A stretch of 64,000 bases of DNA from Pseudoscleropodium purum (Eukaryota; Streptophyta; Bryopsida; Hypnales; Brachytheciaceae): positions 3,348,001 to 3,412,000 of the forward strand of contig OZ017795.1 in NCBI GenBank assembly GCA_963969395.1, read 5' to 3'. Made by a program: the position numbers and the translations under genes. Shown here one piece after another: positions 11,390 to 24,268 of the stretch. Every line of letters starts with the position of its first letter. Within the stretch, counting starts at the first letter, position 1. The notes beneath the pieces are model-generated. The model saw only the letters and a program-made list of their open reading frames with translations. It was not told the DNA's origin and searched no databases.

Positions 11390-12259
11390 ATGGAGGGAAC
11401 TAGAAGCCCGATTTCTGCCGGCTCCGAAGTTGTTCCTGACCAAGCACGCGAACAAGATGTGTTCCAGTGCAACATTTGCAAGGAACATTCGATCCGAGAA
11501 ATTCAGTCCTGACCATATTGTTCTGCTGGCCATGCCTGCACGGGTGGTTCAAAGACCAAGAGATGCCGTGCCCGGTGTGGAAACTCATGTTAACAAATTA
11601 AAGGGCATCATCATTCCCATTTATGGAGCTCAGAAAAGAAATTCCGAAGTGAACGGATCTCTCCCACCCCGCCCTCTTGCCCCTGTCAAGAAGCCAAAGT
11701 ACTGGCGCCAGAAGTGGCGATACGATTCGATCAAGCAGTTGGACTAATACCCGACGACGCAACGGGCGACGCAGCCGACATCGTCTCCATCGAAGAGTTG
11801 TACATTACCCCAATTGCAGTTCCACGACTGGAGACCATATTGTTAGACGACAGCGTTCTCCATGAATTGCTGCGAGATCGACACTTGGAGTCTTTGAATT
11901 CACGAGCGCTCACTGATTCTCAATCGATTTGTCAGTTGCATCCGCCATGGAGCCATGACCTTGAGCATCTTCTGATGATTTTGGTCTTAATTTTTGGAAC
12001 TATAGTATCCATTGTGTTCTACACTTCTACCTTGTATATTTTCTATTTAAATTCCTCCGCCCCCTTCAAAAGCTCACGATCAATTCCTAGTTCTACCTTG
12101 AAAAATCTGAAATGCATCAAAATGAGTCTATGTTTCTTGCTACTGCCCTATCGCCACCGTCAATTCCATTCTACAGACAAAAAGATTCACTATGTTGGAA
12201 CTTTCCAAGTTGTCTATAATCATATATGTAACTATACACCATATGCTAAATACTTTTAA
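11390..12259 (+). pseudogene. decayed RMA-like RING E3 ligase, copy A
   Basis: RMA proteins are ER-anchored RING ubiquitin ligases. An ATG at 11390 opens MEGTRSPISAG and the first zinc pair (FQCNICKEH), but meets TGA at 11510. One base out of frame the core continues as LFCWPCLHGWFKDQEMPCPV (11518-11577). There the last zinc cysteine is replaced by tryptophan (TGG at 11578), and a TAA follows at 11599. A further frame gives IIIPIYG, the motif found just after the RING in this family. After another shift an open frame carries a hydrophobic stretch (MILVLIFGTIVSIVFY, about 11975-12025), in the place of the RMA tail anchor. With at least three frame changes, two stops and a lost zinc ligand, this is a pseudogene. 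It lies tail to tail with copy B. Confidence 0.75.
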
Positions 12260-12397
12260 TAGCATCGTGCAATGGAATGTCTCAGTCAGTTTTCACACTC
12301 TTCAGAAACCATGCACACCACATATACATCGATCGATTACCCCAGTCGGTGCATCATGTCAACCTAGTTAGAAAGTTGCCTCAAACCTGCCATTGCC

Positions 12398-13082
12398 TCA
12401 AATTATTGCGTCGGTGTGAATGTGCCGCATCCTGTCAATCTCTTCCGCATATTGTCGATGTATCGCCGCAATCTCTCGAGCATGACGTCTGTTCATTAAA
12501 TCAATCAATTGAACGTTCCGGTCATTCTCCTGCCGCAACATCAAGCCCCATTGAACCAAATCCTCCACAGTTTGTCCCAGTGAATCCACTCGTTCTCATG
12601 AGATTTCAAAATTATCTGTGAGGTCATCTACAATCTCCTCCAAATGTCTCGGGGTCAGATCGTCCACTGTATTTGTAACCACTCCCGCCCGCGATGGTAC
12701 TAACAGAATGGGACCTCGTATTCGATCAGGTGATGGTGGAGGTGGCCGTCGTGGAATCATGGCTGCATTGACCGTGTTGGACTGAGGCTCCCCTGGTGGA
12801 GATTCATCGACATCGGCGCCGGTGGAGGTGAAGATGGGAATGATGTTGACGCCTTGGATCAAATTGGTTCTGCACGCTGGGCAAGGGCGAGGGTGGCGTC
12901 GCAGCCATGCGAACAAGCATTCCCAACAAAATAAGGTGGAGGCGACTGGGTGCATGGGTCGCAGTTTGGAGGCAAATGGAGCACGCATAGATGGTCTCCT
13001 GGTGTTGTTGGATCGCTTGGTCTGGAATGTGAGTATCAGTTTCGAAGCGGCTTGTTGAATCCTCACTTGCTGCTCCATCCAT
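12398..13082 (-). pseudogene. decayed RMA-like RING E3 ligase, copy B
   Basis: The ATG at 13082 opens MDGAASEDSTSRF and reaches the first zinc pair (YACSICLQTATH). The reading frame then shifts by one, and the other frame supplies FCWECLFAWLRRHPRPCPAC followed by VNIIPIFTSTG, the post-RING motif. The central Cys-x-His pair expected before FCW is not encoded in either frame. After a proline-rich linker (RRPPPPSPDRIRG) and LTPRHLEEIVDDL, a single in-frame TGA at 12596-12598 interrupts the protein. The same frame then continues for 65 codons as a charged helical region (ENDRNVQLIDLMNRRHARE). The frameshift, missing ligands and stop make it a pseudogene. Unlike copy A it has no membrane segment, so it resembles copy C more. 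Confidence 0.75.
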
Positions 13083-13099
13083 GATTCTCTGGTTGTTGA

Positions 13100-13560
13100 C
13101 ACTTTGCAATTGATTAAAACCTACATATCGATCAATGAGGGAAAACAAAATCATAAGTACAATATGTATACTAAAAAGCAAGAATGTTTACATCATGATC
13201 TCTCTTTAGTAACCAAAAGTATAAATTTTAAAGGCATTTAAATTTCGAATTCATCCATCAGCCGTATGCTAGTATTCTTCAGTCCTAGTTACAGAAATAG
13301 CGATTCACGGCAAACATAGTCTTTTCTTATCGAATTCTCTGTACGTACACAAAAAGGAAGGGCTTACAAACACATTCTCAAATATCAAAAATGAAAACTA
13401 GTGACAAAACATTTGTAGCATGATTTGGCATCGGCAATGTTAGATTACCGATGAAATGTGGACTACCGAGATACAACAATCAACAACAGCTTGTGACGTA
13501 CAGTAAGGGAAGTTGTAGACTGAGCAAACAATATATAGCCTCAACCTCAACCAACTTACG
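13100..13560. other. copy B upstream sequence
   Basis: AT-rich DNA upstream of RING copy B. No further exon or repeat recognised. Confidence 0.4.
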
Positions 13561-13579
13561 AGACTTGTTCCTTTCACTG

Positions 13580-13722
13580 TTTGAAAACATAACTTTCTTG
13601 GTTTAGAGAACATTATTCTCGGTAGTTTGAAAACACAACTTTTTTGGTTCGGAGAACATTATTCTCGGTAGAGCGTTGAAAACATAACTTTCTTGGTTTA
13701 GAGAGAATTATTCTCCGTAGTG
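13580..13722. repeat. tandem repeat, three copies of 46-49 bp
   Basis: Three diverged copies of TTGAAAACATAACTTTCTTG plus GTTTAGAGAACATTATTCTC start at about 13581, 13627 and 13676. Confidence 0.7.
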
Positions 13723-13729
13723 AAGACAA

Positions 13730-16700
13730 TACACTCCTTGATTTTGAATTCCACCTTGTTACTAAATCCAACAACATCAATTTAATTAAATGGTTGATAT
13801 TCCACAAGCCAAAATATTGTGACAAATTAAATGATTGATTTAATTTTAGGCCACAAATTAGAAATGGTATAGATTTCAGTTTAAAGCCATACAACATGAA
13901 CCACACCAAATTAATGAAATATCTCGAACTTAACGGTAATATTGATGTTGAAACCATCTAAAATTTTAAGAGTTTACAACTATTTAGATACACTTTTAAT
14001 CAATACTTTGAAAATTTATAGTTTATTTTTGTAACTTTTTAATTCATATCATGTTAAACATTAATTCTCCATACTAAGAAAATCTAGATTACAAGCCTTA
14101 TCAAAGTCCTAAAAGACTCCGTAATTCTAAGACTTTGAACCTTTATGAATTAATCTTGAATTCATCAAAACTATAAGTCTTTTCTAATTAATCAATTCAA
14201 TCCTTAATTCTGCAATATTCTATTTCATCACAAATTCAAAAGCCATCCTAACTTGAAACAAAATATGTTTATTCACTATATTAGCACAATTAAAGATGTG
14301 CAAAAATTTGCAAACCTAAGTATAGGAAAAGCGTAGGAAAATTCTCTAAGTAAGAGAACTATAAAAGTGTAATATCTCATAAAAATTTATAAAAAATAAG
14401 GGAATTTTTTTTCAAAAAAACTAAAACTTGGAAATTTGGGAAGACTTCATGGTGAAGAGATTTCACAAAAAGAATCATCTTGAAACCATTTTCCATGTTC
14501 AAAAACTATGTGCACAAGGAAACCCTATTTACATGAAAGTAGAAGACAAAAAATAATGTTTTTTAAAATTTGTATTAGTGGGCACATGCCTCTCTAGTGT
14601 AGAAATATCCCATATAAATTTTAGATCTAAATTATTAATTTTGGTTAGTCCTAGTATTAAAAAATCCTAAATTGTGAAGTATGACAAATTAGCTAAATTT
14701 AAATTTAAATAAAAAATGATTGTATGGTTATTGATCTTCAAAAAAAATTCAAGTATATCATCTTCAATGTGCAAAAGTTAGGGCCCATGACAATTCAAAA
14801 ACTTCAAGTGTAATACAAAAAAAGACCACTCTTTCTTGCATTTACCCTAAATAGAACACAATTTGATGCATGATCCATAATAGATATGCCTATTTTAATA
14901 TGGTAGCTCTAGTCTCAATGGTTGTGATGAGGAGGATTACAATTAATAATGCCCTTCACCTTGATTACTTTTACAACCTAATATGCAACTATTGCTTAAA
15001 ATATGGGCAACCAAGAAGATTTAAGTGCTCAAACTGACCTTGAAGATGGTCAAAAAGCAATGTTGAATCTAAAGTTTGAAACTTGATTGGTTAAAAATTT
15101 GTTGGTTGGTTGGACAAACATAAATAACTTGACACTACAAACAAGGAGTAGGTTCAATAGAAAATAATTCCCAAAAGGGAAGTCTATTTTTTTGGAATGT
15201 AATGATCACAATAGCCAAAATCAACTCAAAATTTGATAATTTGAGTCTAACCTAAAATGTACTATCCATCATCAATTATCAAGGTAATTTTGAATAGTAA
15301 AATGAAGAAAGTATCCCAAGATAATATGTGAGGAGGGATAGAGAGGTCTTTATATTGAAGTTTAAATGTTGTTCTTTATTGATTATCAAAAGACATGGGA
15401 TAGATTGAAGCAAGGTGGGGAGCTTGCAATGACTATTCAAAGAAAGAACATAGTAATTGTATTCATAGCATAATTTCAAACATCATTTTAAGTGTAGTGA
15501 ACTACATCTTTTCAAACTTTGTTTACAAAGAAAATTTATTTGTGATTTGGAGCCTACAATCAAAAGTTATAGATAGAGTTGAAAAAAGATACTTAGGGAA
15601 GAACATTGTCATACCTTGTCTTTAACCCTTTACGTACTAAGAAGCCCAAATTGGATCTCACATTTTTTTAACAATTTTGAAGAGTTTATATAGGAATTTT
15701 TATTTATATTTAATAATTCTTTTTTTGAAACCAATGCATGCAATGTTCTTCACTCAAGCTAATGATATAATAAAGTTTTCCATTTAGATTATCCTTTCAA
15801 CAATAATCAATCAAAGTTAGCAACTTAAATTATGAATTTTTAGTACGTAAAGGATTAAACTCTAAACTCTAAATTCTACTCCTATTAAAACCCTTGCCTT
15901 TTCTCTACATTGCAAACACTCAAATGTGTTTGAATAAGGTTTTGAGCATAGTTCTTGTATTTGAATCATAATAGCTTTTATTGGGTCTTATTGGAAATTA
16001 AAGAGAATTTTGAATTTTTTTCTCATGCATTTTTTAGACCTCATATGAATAAATTATAAAATTTCAAAGTGCTAAGAATTGGTAAATCTAAAATCATCCC
16101 TAGGCTCTCATATATAGACATTATACATTTTAGGTGAAGATGTAGGTGGGTGAATTTTGTAAACAAGTCACATTTGAATGACGTGTTAACTTAAGTGTCT
16201 TGACTAGTGAAGTTATATGAAATACGCACGGACACAACTTGCTGAATTCATTATAAATTAATTTGAGTTAAAAAATGTTGAATCTTTCATAAATTGAAAT
16301 TTGGATGTCAAACCTATTTTTTTGGAGGTAATTAATTATTTGTCGAGGGACTTTCAAACCTACTCTTTGGCTATAATGTTTAAGATCTTATAGGAAAAAT
16401 TTGCTAATTAGATATTGACAACAACATTTACAAGGATCCAATTTGATTGCAAAATCTTTTAGGTAGAAATTTTTTCATTAGATGTTAACAATGATATTTT
16501 TATGGATTCATTTTTTATTGTAAGATCGTATAGGTAAATTTTTCTCATTAGATGATGACTAGGTTATATACAAAAATCCAATTTTGATTGTACATAAACT
16601 AACAATGCCAATTTGAGTGACATAATTTTTGACTTACTCATGCTTTTCCATAGTCTAGTATTTATTGCCTTAATGGTAATCATTTTTAATCCTTAAATAT

Positions 16701-17180
16701 ATAAATCTGATTATTGGCTAATACCTTTGTTACAATTACATTATTCATCTAATATTTATAATATTAGTCATAAAAGAAGGTTGCTTTTGAAAGATTCAAA
16801 CATTACTTGAGAAGAATGAGAAATAAATGAGAAAATTGAACAAAACATGCACTTCCCTAAAACAATTTGTTCATCATTTAAAGAAGATGGACTTCAAAGT
16901 ACAGTACTTCCAGGATAAAATAGAGTCTAAATATTTTAAAATAATTTTAAATGAAATTAAAAAGAGCACTTGAAAAGATAAATTATCCTAAAAAAGAACC
17001 TATAGGAATATCATCTAGAAGTACAAGTTATTGAGCGATAGAACAATTGAATCAAGTTTGCCCTATAGTGATTGATTCCTCCAAGCAATATCATTAGGCA
17101 GAAATTATAATCCAATATTATTTTACAAACAGTAGTGGGTGGCAAAATTGTCTTGGATATCTCAGAGAACATGTAGATGT
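13730..17180. other. AT-rich spacer, nothing recognised
   Basis: Low-complexity AT-rich sequence without convincing coding frames. No intact element ends were found. Confidence 0.45.
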
Positions 17181-17199
17181 TAGTGGGAAAACAACGTTA

Positions 17200-18060
17200 T
17201 GTTAGGAAAAAGAAGTATGTTAAGTGAGACATCCAATAAAATGTCAACATGTGTTTTGTGATGTCTACAATAGCGTGACAATGCCACATTAAGAAGGGTA
17301 TTTTTTGAAATAAATAAATAACTAATGGCCCTTGACATGGCATCCAATGAAGATGACGTCAATACATTTTGACACTATTTTAAAATTTTAAAACTATTGT
17401 TTTAGACATCAACTAAGACATCAACTGAGATGTCAAGATGTTTTTTGAAATATTAATCAAGACATCAACTAAGACATCAAAATGTTTTTCACTTTTTTGA
17501 GATATTAATCAAGACATCAACTAAAACGTCAAAATGTTTTCTTAGACATCAATCAAGACATCATTGTATTTATGAGGATGTTCATATCTAAAATTATATT
17601 TTTCATACAATTCCAAGATTTTACATATCCCATATGATTTGTCTTCCCTCCTACTTCTCCATTTAGATAAATAGCTTGTTTTCTCATGTCAATATATTCA
17701 CAATAGGCATTTTTTCAAGCTAAATATGATGTATTGTATATGACATACATATTGTGTATGGCTTATTGTATAATGTATGTCTAAGTTGATGTTGCAAAAT
17801 ATTTGAACTTCCAAATTGATGTTTTAAAAAACAACTAGATGTCTAAATTGACATCTCAAAAAATTGAAACATGCTCATCAAGTGTCATTTGTGATGTTTT
17901 CTTGTTTTTGTAGACATGCTATAACATATTGTAGATGCTATTAGACGTTCAAAAAAAATAATCTCATGTCACTATTGACATCTAAAAAAATATGTGTGCA
18001 TTACAATAGACATCCAAATTCACAAGATCTATGAATCAATGTACTAATGATATCAAGTGA
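17200..18060. repeat. GACATC-rich repeat region
   Basis: The words GACATC and GATGTC recur densely in both orientations. The clearest tandem part has AGACATCAACT at 17404, 17460 and 17512, units of 52-56 bp that end in TCAAAATGTTTT. Confidence 0.6.
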
Positions 18061-18069
18061 CTAGATGAA

Positions 18070-20640
18070 AAAAGTTGATAATATGTCACTACCCGTTAAT
18101 GTGGACACTATGTAGTAGCCACATAGCAACTTTCATGGCCTTTGAAGACCATGTTTTTTGTGACATCCTCCAAAATTTTCCTTCAAATACTACGTTTTTT
18201 GTGATTTTTCATATTATTTGTGATTTTCTATGTTTTGGTGCATGTCCAACTTGACTCATTTTTATAAACATCCTTCTTAACATGGCTAACATTCAAATAA
18301 ATGTACTTACTATGTTTTTTATGCTTTTTACAAAAAACGCAAGCTTCTTCTGTTGAACAAACAAGCATTCCAACAATTGATGTTAGTAGCAACAAGAGTA
18401 TAGTTCAAGAAAGAATCTCATAGCTCAAGGTGTCTTTAAATGCAACTTTGAATGTAGTGCCAAAATGTAGCTGCTGTTTTGAGGCAAACTTTACTCCAAC
18501 TCTTTTTTTATTCTATCATGAGAAAGTGCCAAGATGGCAATCACATAAAATTTAGTGAAGCATTGTATTTTGACATTCATCCATCTTTTGAACCAAAAAA
18601 TACTTTTCAATCGTATTCATACACTTTTTCATTTGAATTTGGCAACTTCATTCAAATATTTAATAGAACTAGAAAATTTTTACTTGAAAAAGATTTCTTT
18701 TTGTTGGCAAAAAGTAGACATTTATTTCGAAATGGTGCAATTTGGCCCTATAGTGCCCCTTCAAAAGGGATAACTTCATATATAAGGCCCATAGTCCAAT
18801 GACATATAATCTATAAACTTCATAGTCAAATTGTTTGAATTTTTTTTGCAAAATTTTGGAGTAGTTTCAAGCAATAATATATAGTTAAAAAAAACTTAAA
18901 CTATGTTTTTCAATTCTCAATCATTGCATAAAAAATGGCAATTCTTAAGCAATTTCTAAAGCACTAAATTGAATTCCAAGGACATCAAGATGAAGGCCAA
19001 TGACCTCGAGGGGTTGTTTCTTGAGGTGCACAATATTATTAATATGGCAAAACATGTAGATCTTAAGAGCGTTGTGCAGGCACAGAATGGCAACAATATG
19101 ACTCTATTGGAAGTGTTGTTGAAGAGAAAGCTTGAAGGTAGCATCATAACTCCAAAGTAAAGAGATTGGTGAAGAGGGGACTAGGGATGGAAAAGTGGCG
19201 GTAGAAGAGGGTGCCATTGTTGTTGAATGAAGTGCCACTGTTGTTGAATGAAGTGCCAAGTGTCCCAAGATAATGTCATGGTGTAGGAAGTGCGGCAAGT
19301 GTATCTTATGATAAAGTGATAAAGTAAGGCTATTGTGACAAGTGAAGGCAGCATGGCTATGACTAATTCCTGTTTCTATTGTTGATGAATAATGATTGAA
19401 ATAGACGATTTATAACTAAGGTTTTCTAGATAGGCTAATGCTAGTGGTACTTGTTTTGTATGTATGTCTCTTATGACATTGGTAACTGAACTAAAGACTT
19501 TAAATTAATGAGATTTGTTTTAGACAATTATTTCTTATTCAATTTAGAAGAAGAAATATTTGTTTTTGATATTGGAATTGTGATTTTTTGAAAAATAGTT
19601 TTTCAATTTGTTTTGAAATCTTACTAGCATAATTGCCATTTTTGAATACTCTCTCAATTGTAAGATAATTTTGGATATATGTTAGACATCCATTATCTTT
19701 GAAAATTGGCATATAAGTAGATAACAAATCTACTTATGCACTAGTCTAAATTTACAAAGTTGAATATACTATAGCAAAGTTGAATCAAACTATTTTGACC
19801 CTCATCAAAAACTTTAAGGCATGTAAATATGTGGCATTGAAAGACTATCAACAGTATGAAGACAATTTGGTGCCAATTTCTATGCCAACTCATTATTAGG
19901 GTGATTGAAAAAATGACATTTGATTAGACTTTGATACCATTGAGGTATGAAAATAATCTAACCTGACTTTCTAATGTTATTGGGCAAGATCCAAAATTTC
20001 TTTTTTCTAATTTCAAACGTTAGAATCTTCCAATGTATATGGTCAAATGATTTGAAAAGTTCTCTACACATTTATGTAATTGTGCTAACAAACTCTCAAA
20101 AATCTTTTTCAATTTATTCTATTTGGCTTAATGCATTTGAAAGTGGTAGTTCCATAGTTTGGAATTCTCTTAATGAAAAATTTCCAAAAACAATTTGGTG
20201 TTGTCTAAGGTTAGCTATCTCACTGTATAATATGAATTTTTGGATTGATACAAAATACAAATGTGTGTATATTAGTTTTTTTAAAGCAAAAAAATAAAAT
20301 AAAATTTAAGCAATATGACTTTTTTTGGATGAGAATATTGAACAATAGATTTTTCTTTTTCGAATAGATAAAATCATTGAATTGCAACAAGATTGAGATG
20401 CTATATTTCTTTTTTAGATGAATGTATATAATTTTAATAAGTATTTGCTCATAATGCTGGTGAATTGAGAATAGACTATCTTCAATACACTTCTAGTTTC
20501 TTGTCATTGTTTCAACATGTCCACTAGATTCTTGGCTTCATATAAGTTCATCAATATATCCTCCACTTTTTTTTCTTAAACTCTACCATCCATGGTTAAA
20601 GCTTGTCCACAAATTTCATTCAAGAAGTATGTTTTGAAAT
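18070..20640. other. AT-rich spacer, nothing recognised
   Basis: Short frames only. The 107-codon plus-strand frames at 18479 and 19974 are Phe/Lys/Asn-rich, as random AT-rich sequence is, and match no family I know. Confidence 0.4.
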
Positions 20641-20641
20641 T

Positions 20642-21195
20642 AACCATGTCAGGGTTGATGAATTGGATCGTCCGGAGCAAATTAACGTCTAAAATCCAAA
20701 CATTGGTCCGCAACGTCCACAATGTCCTTCAGCGTCCATAGGTGGACAACAAAATAATTTTTTTTCCTACTTGTCCATCTTCCAATGGCACCGTCCGCCC
20801 TATCTGCCTGATAGATCTAGGTCATCAAATCTTGCGGACGGCATGGTGAATGGTAAATTTTTTTTTGCTACCATCCACCTTCTGACGGCACTATCTGCCC
20901 CGTCCACCAAACATATCTAGGTTGTCAGATCTTGCGGATGGCATGGTGGATGGAGCTAGTGGATGGATGGGGCGGATGGCAAAATTTCTTTTTTGTTACT
21001 GTCCACCTTCTAACGGTGTTGTCTGTTCTATCCACCAGACAAATTTAGGCTGTCAGATCTTGTAGATGGCATGGTGGGCGGAGTTGGTGGATGGTCGTAG
21101 TGGATGGCAAATTTATTTATTTATTTTCCAAATGTCAACAGACGCTATGGATCCAGATGTTCGAGGACGGACATCTTGTCAATCTTGAACCATGT
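20642..21195. mobile_element. hAT-type non-autonomous transposon (MITE), 538 bp, with TSD
   Basis: An exact 8-bp direct repeat AACCATGT (20642-20649 and 21188-21195) brackets an element beginning CAGGGTTGATGAATTGG and ending TTGTCAATCTTG, so the ends are imperfect terminal inverted repeats. An 8-bp duplication with a CAGGG-type terminus is characteristic of hAT transposons. The interior holds three diverged tandem copies of a roughly 120-bp unit with the words CCACCTTCTGACGG, GTCAGATCTTGCGGA and GGCATGGTGGA. No coding capacity. Related copies lie at 38399 and 42039. Confidence 0.8.
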
Positions 21196-23640
21196 TAGTA
21201 GTGAAGAGGCTATCTTTCTTGGACTTTCTTGAAGTCTTGTGGATATTAATATGGTTTGCAATTAATGATGGAATGCATCAAATACTATCTAATAACCATG
21301 GGCTACACTCTTTAGAGATCAATATGCAAATTGAGCTTTATGAATTTTATACACACGTTTGAAATAGACTGACAAATTTCACTAGAAGAAATTAAATTGT
21401 ATTGCAATCAACATAGGCTAGCTGACATTTTTGTAAAGTGCATTGACTATGACATAGTTTATAAAAAATATCAACTAGCTTGTATTGATGGCAACTCAAT
21501 TTTCTTCTAGTGAAAATTTTTAATTTTATTTGTATTTTGTGCAACGGGATCCATTCTAAAGTGTCATTTCAATGGAATATGATTGATTTAAAGTGTCATA
21601 ACTACTAATAATGTCACAGTAGGGCAAAATAATCACTAATAGGGCAATTCAAAGTGCAATACAAATGTACCAATCATGTCTCTAGTGTACTAAAATGGGT
21701 ACATGTCTAAAATCACTATCATCAATTTATGTACATCTCCAAAATCAACATGTACATATATCAAAAAATTAATTAAAAAGAACTTTGACCCTTTCTAACT
21801 TTTACATAAGGCATTGGCTAATTGTTGTCTTCTTTGATACATTGGAGGGTGAAAGTATGCTAGACCTTCTAAACTTGAAAAAAATTTCTTGAATACTATG
21901 ACTATTAATAAATTCTTGTTTGTATTCAATTTGGGCTTAGGATTTCTATTTTTCACTATAGTAACACTTAGTTGTATAATTTGTTACCTTTAATTTACTT
22001 GAAAGGTTGGTGGTTAGCACTTATAGCTAAAAGAATATTAATTGGAAAGTATAGTGGTTGTTTGACATTAATTTAATCAATTTAAATGGCATGGTTCAAG
22101 TCCAATTTGGATGCACCATTTATGCCCTACTTGTATTGTTGCAAAATTTGAAATCTAAAACCACTTACTTCTTGCCCATGCCAAGTTGGAAAATTCATGC
22201 CGTGGCCCAAAAAAAGAACTTCCTATTTAACGAGTTGATACATTAAAGTTTTTTAATTAATTTTTCTCATTGTCATCTAAAGCTTGGATGTAGTGTGCTT
22301 GACAAATTTATATTCCTTTGGACAACTTTATGAATATAAAATTATGATTAAAGTTAGTAAGCTACTAAGCTATCATTTCCACAAAATTTATAATATTATT
22401 AATTTACTTCAAATATTAGAGTTCGTTTCAAAAAAATTTAGAAATTTATGTAACATTTATTAATAGAAAAATTTAATAATATTAGGTATATACATTGAAT
22501 TTATTTATACTATTATATATTATTTAAAAATTTGAATGGCATAAAAAATTACAAATCAAATGAAAGTATATTCTATAATAATCTAGAAATATTCAAACTA
22601 GTATTGGAATCCATCCAAAGGTGCATTTAGTATTACCTAATTCCAGTTTGAAGAGAAAAAAGAACTTTGGCCTAAGGAGCAAACACAATTTTATTTTGAA
22701 TAATTAAGGACAAATTATTGTTATTTTTAATGATTATTTTATTGGAAAAATTCTTTTGTATTTGAACAAGGTCCTATCTATTTTGAACCTTTTGTTTATC
22801 ATATTTGGATGACCTTTATGACATAAAATTTGAAAAATAATTATTAGTAAAGCCTCTCAAATTGCCATGCCCACAATATATGGCAATTCTGTGATTTAAG
22901 CATAGTACCTTTTTTAGATTGTTTTTCTTTTCACTATAAAGATTGTGTTTTTGGTGACAAGCCCTAATTTTTTTGGTGATGAGCTCTGAAGACAGGTTTG
23001 GCTTCATGAATACGCAATGAATATGTTAAATCACGTGGTTATTGTGGTAGATGTATAGTGTTTTCTAGGAATAGATTGATATGAAATTTCCATGAGTATG
23101 TTTGTGCAAGTCCGATGATCCACATTATACTCGATTGTGTTCATGTTGCAAATATAGAGTGCTTACATTTGAAATGTCAAATTTGCTAAAGTAGTGTGGT
23201 TCTGATACCAAAAATTGTGACAAGGGTCTAACATCTAGGACAAATGTTTTGAAAGGTGACTAAGTAAATAAGTAATGGAATACTGTCAACTTAATAAAAT
23301 TGATGTTTTGACCGTAACATGAATATTCTAGATGTGGCAAAATTTCAAGAAATTGACACTTTCCAAGGCCCTTATTTAACAAATTTGACCATCATTGGAA
23401 AATCTAATTGTAGTTGTAGTGAAAAAGCTACTGTATGCAATTTGGGACCATGAAAATCAGCATAAGATTAGTTTTCTATCCCAACTAAACCTACAACAAA
23501 ATTGTCTTTTCAACATCTAAAAGAAAAACATGAGCTAAGTTTCGAATTGCAATCATTTTTTAAGAACTTCTATTCTATTACATATTGGCATAAACAATTG
23601 ATTGCGACAACCAAGTTAGAGCAATAAGTAATCATCAAGA
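21196..23640. other. AT-rich spacer, nothing recognised
   Basis: AT-rich DNA with short frames. The paragraph around 22980-23420 is slightly less AT-rich but shows no recognisable protein. Confidence 0.4.
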
Positions 23641-23649
23641 TTGATCGTA

Positions 23650-23820
23650 CCCAGATGATTCCTCCTGAGATAATATCCCTGCCAGGGGTGGGAGTTTTAG
23701 ATTTCTCCCATCAAGCTAGGTGACTGAACCTACGATTTGAATTCCGGCAGGAATTGAACCACAATCCTCAAATCTCAACCCACACAACCATCATTGGTTA
23801 GCCAGTCAGCCTTGGGATAC
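23650..23820 (-). mobile_element. probable tRNA-derived SINE
   Basis: On the minus strand the sequence has an A-box-like TGGCTAACCAATGATGG followed about 30 bases later by GGTTCAATTCC, a good match to the RNA polymerase III B box. A GC-richer body follows (AGGTTCAGTCACCTAGC, CTCCCACCCCTGGCAGGG). This is the plan of a tRNA-related SINE. It is not a tRNA gene: no acceptor stem or cloverleaf could be drawn. The element ends are uncertain. Confidence 0.45.
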
Positions 23821-23856
23821 TTCAAGGACATTTTCCATTTTTCAAGATCCAGTTTC

Positions 23857-24009
23857 CATGGTTGTCATACTGGACAAGTTACTATTCATTTCATGTCCTG
23901 TAGGACGAGTTATTATTCATCAAATGTACCTCTTAGGTACATTTGATGAATAATAACTCGTCCTACAGGACATGAAATGAATAGTAACTTGTCCAGTATG
24001 ACAACCATG
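23857..24009. repeat. perfect 75-bp inverted repeat with 3-base loop
   Basis: Bases 23857-23931 are the exact reverse complement of 23935-24009, with CTT as the only spacer, and pairing stops at both outer ends. Each arm also contains two diverged copies of a 30-bp unit, GGACAAGTTACTATTCAT and GGACGAGTTATTATTCAT. Because the arms are identical while the units within an arm differ, the inversion is younger than the tandem duplication. A transcript would form a 75-bp perfect hairpin. Confidence 0.95.
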
Positions 24010-24268
24010 CCAATTTCAGTATAAATTCTTTTTCGTTTTTTTTCTGACTGAAGTGAACAAGCTATATTCACAGCAGATGAAAAACTCCTACTTCAGGTTT
24101 GAGCCATAACTTCAACAACCTCCAATTTTAGTTGGGGGACACGAAACTACTCCATTTCCTCATATATCCAGCCTTTGCTGTGCAAGTCAATATTGTTAAA
24201 TTCGGCCATTGTAACAATTATATAGAGGGTCTAGATACTTATTGTAAACAATTAACCGCCAGTTGAAT

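Noticed and set aside
15870..15900. Telomere-like CTCTAAACTCTAAA words
   Set aside because: Only two imperfect units occur; not enough for an interstitial telomeric repeat.
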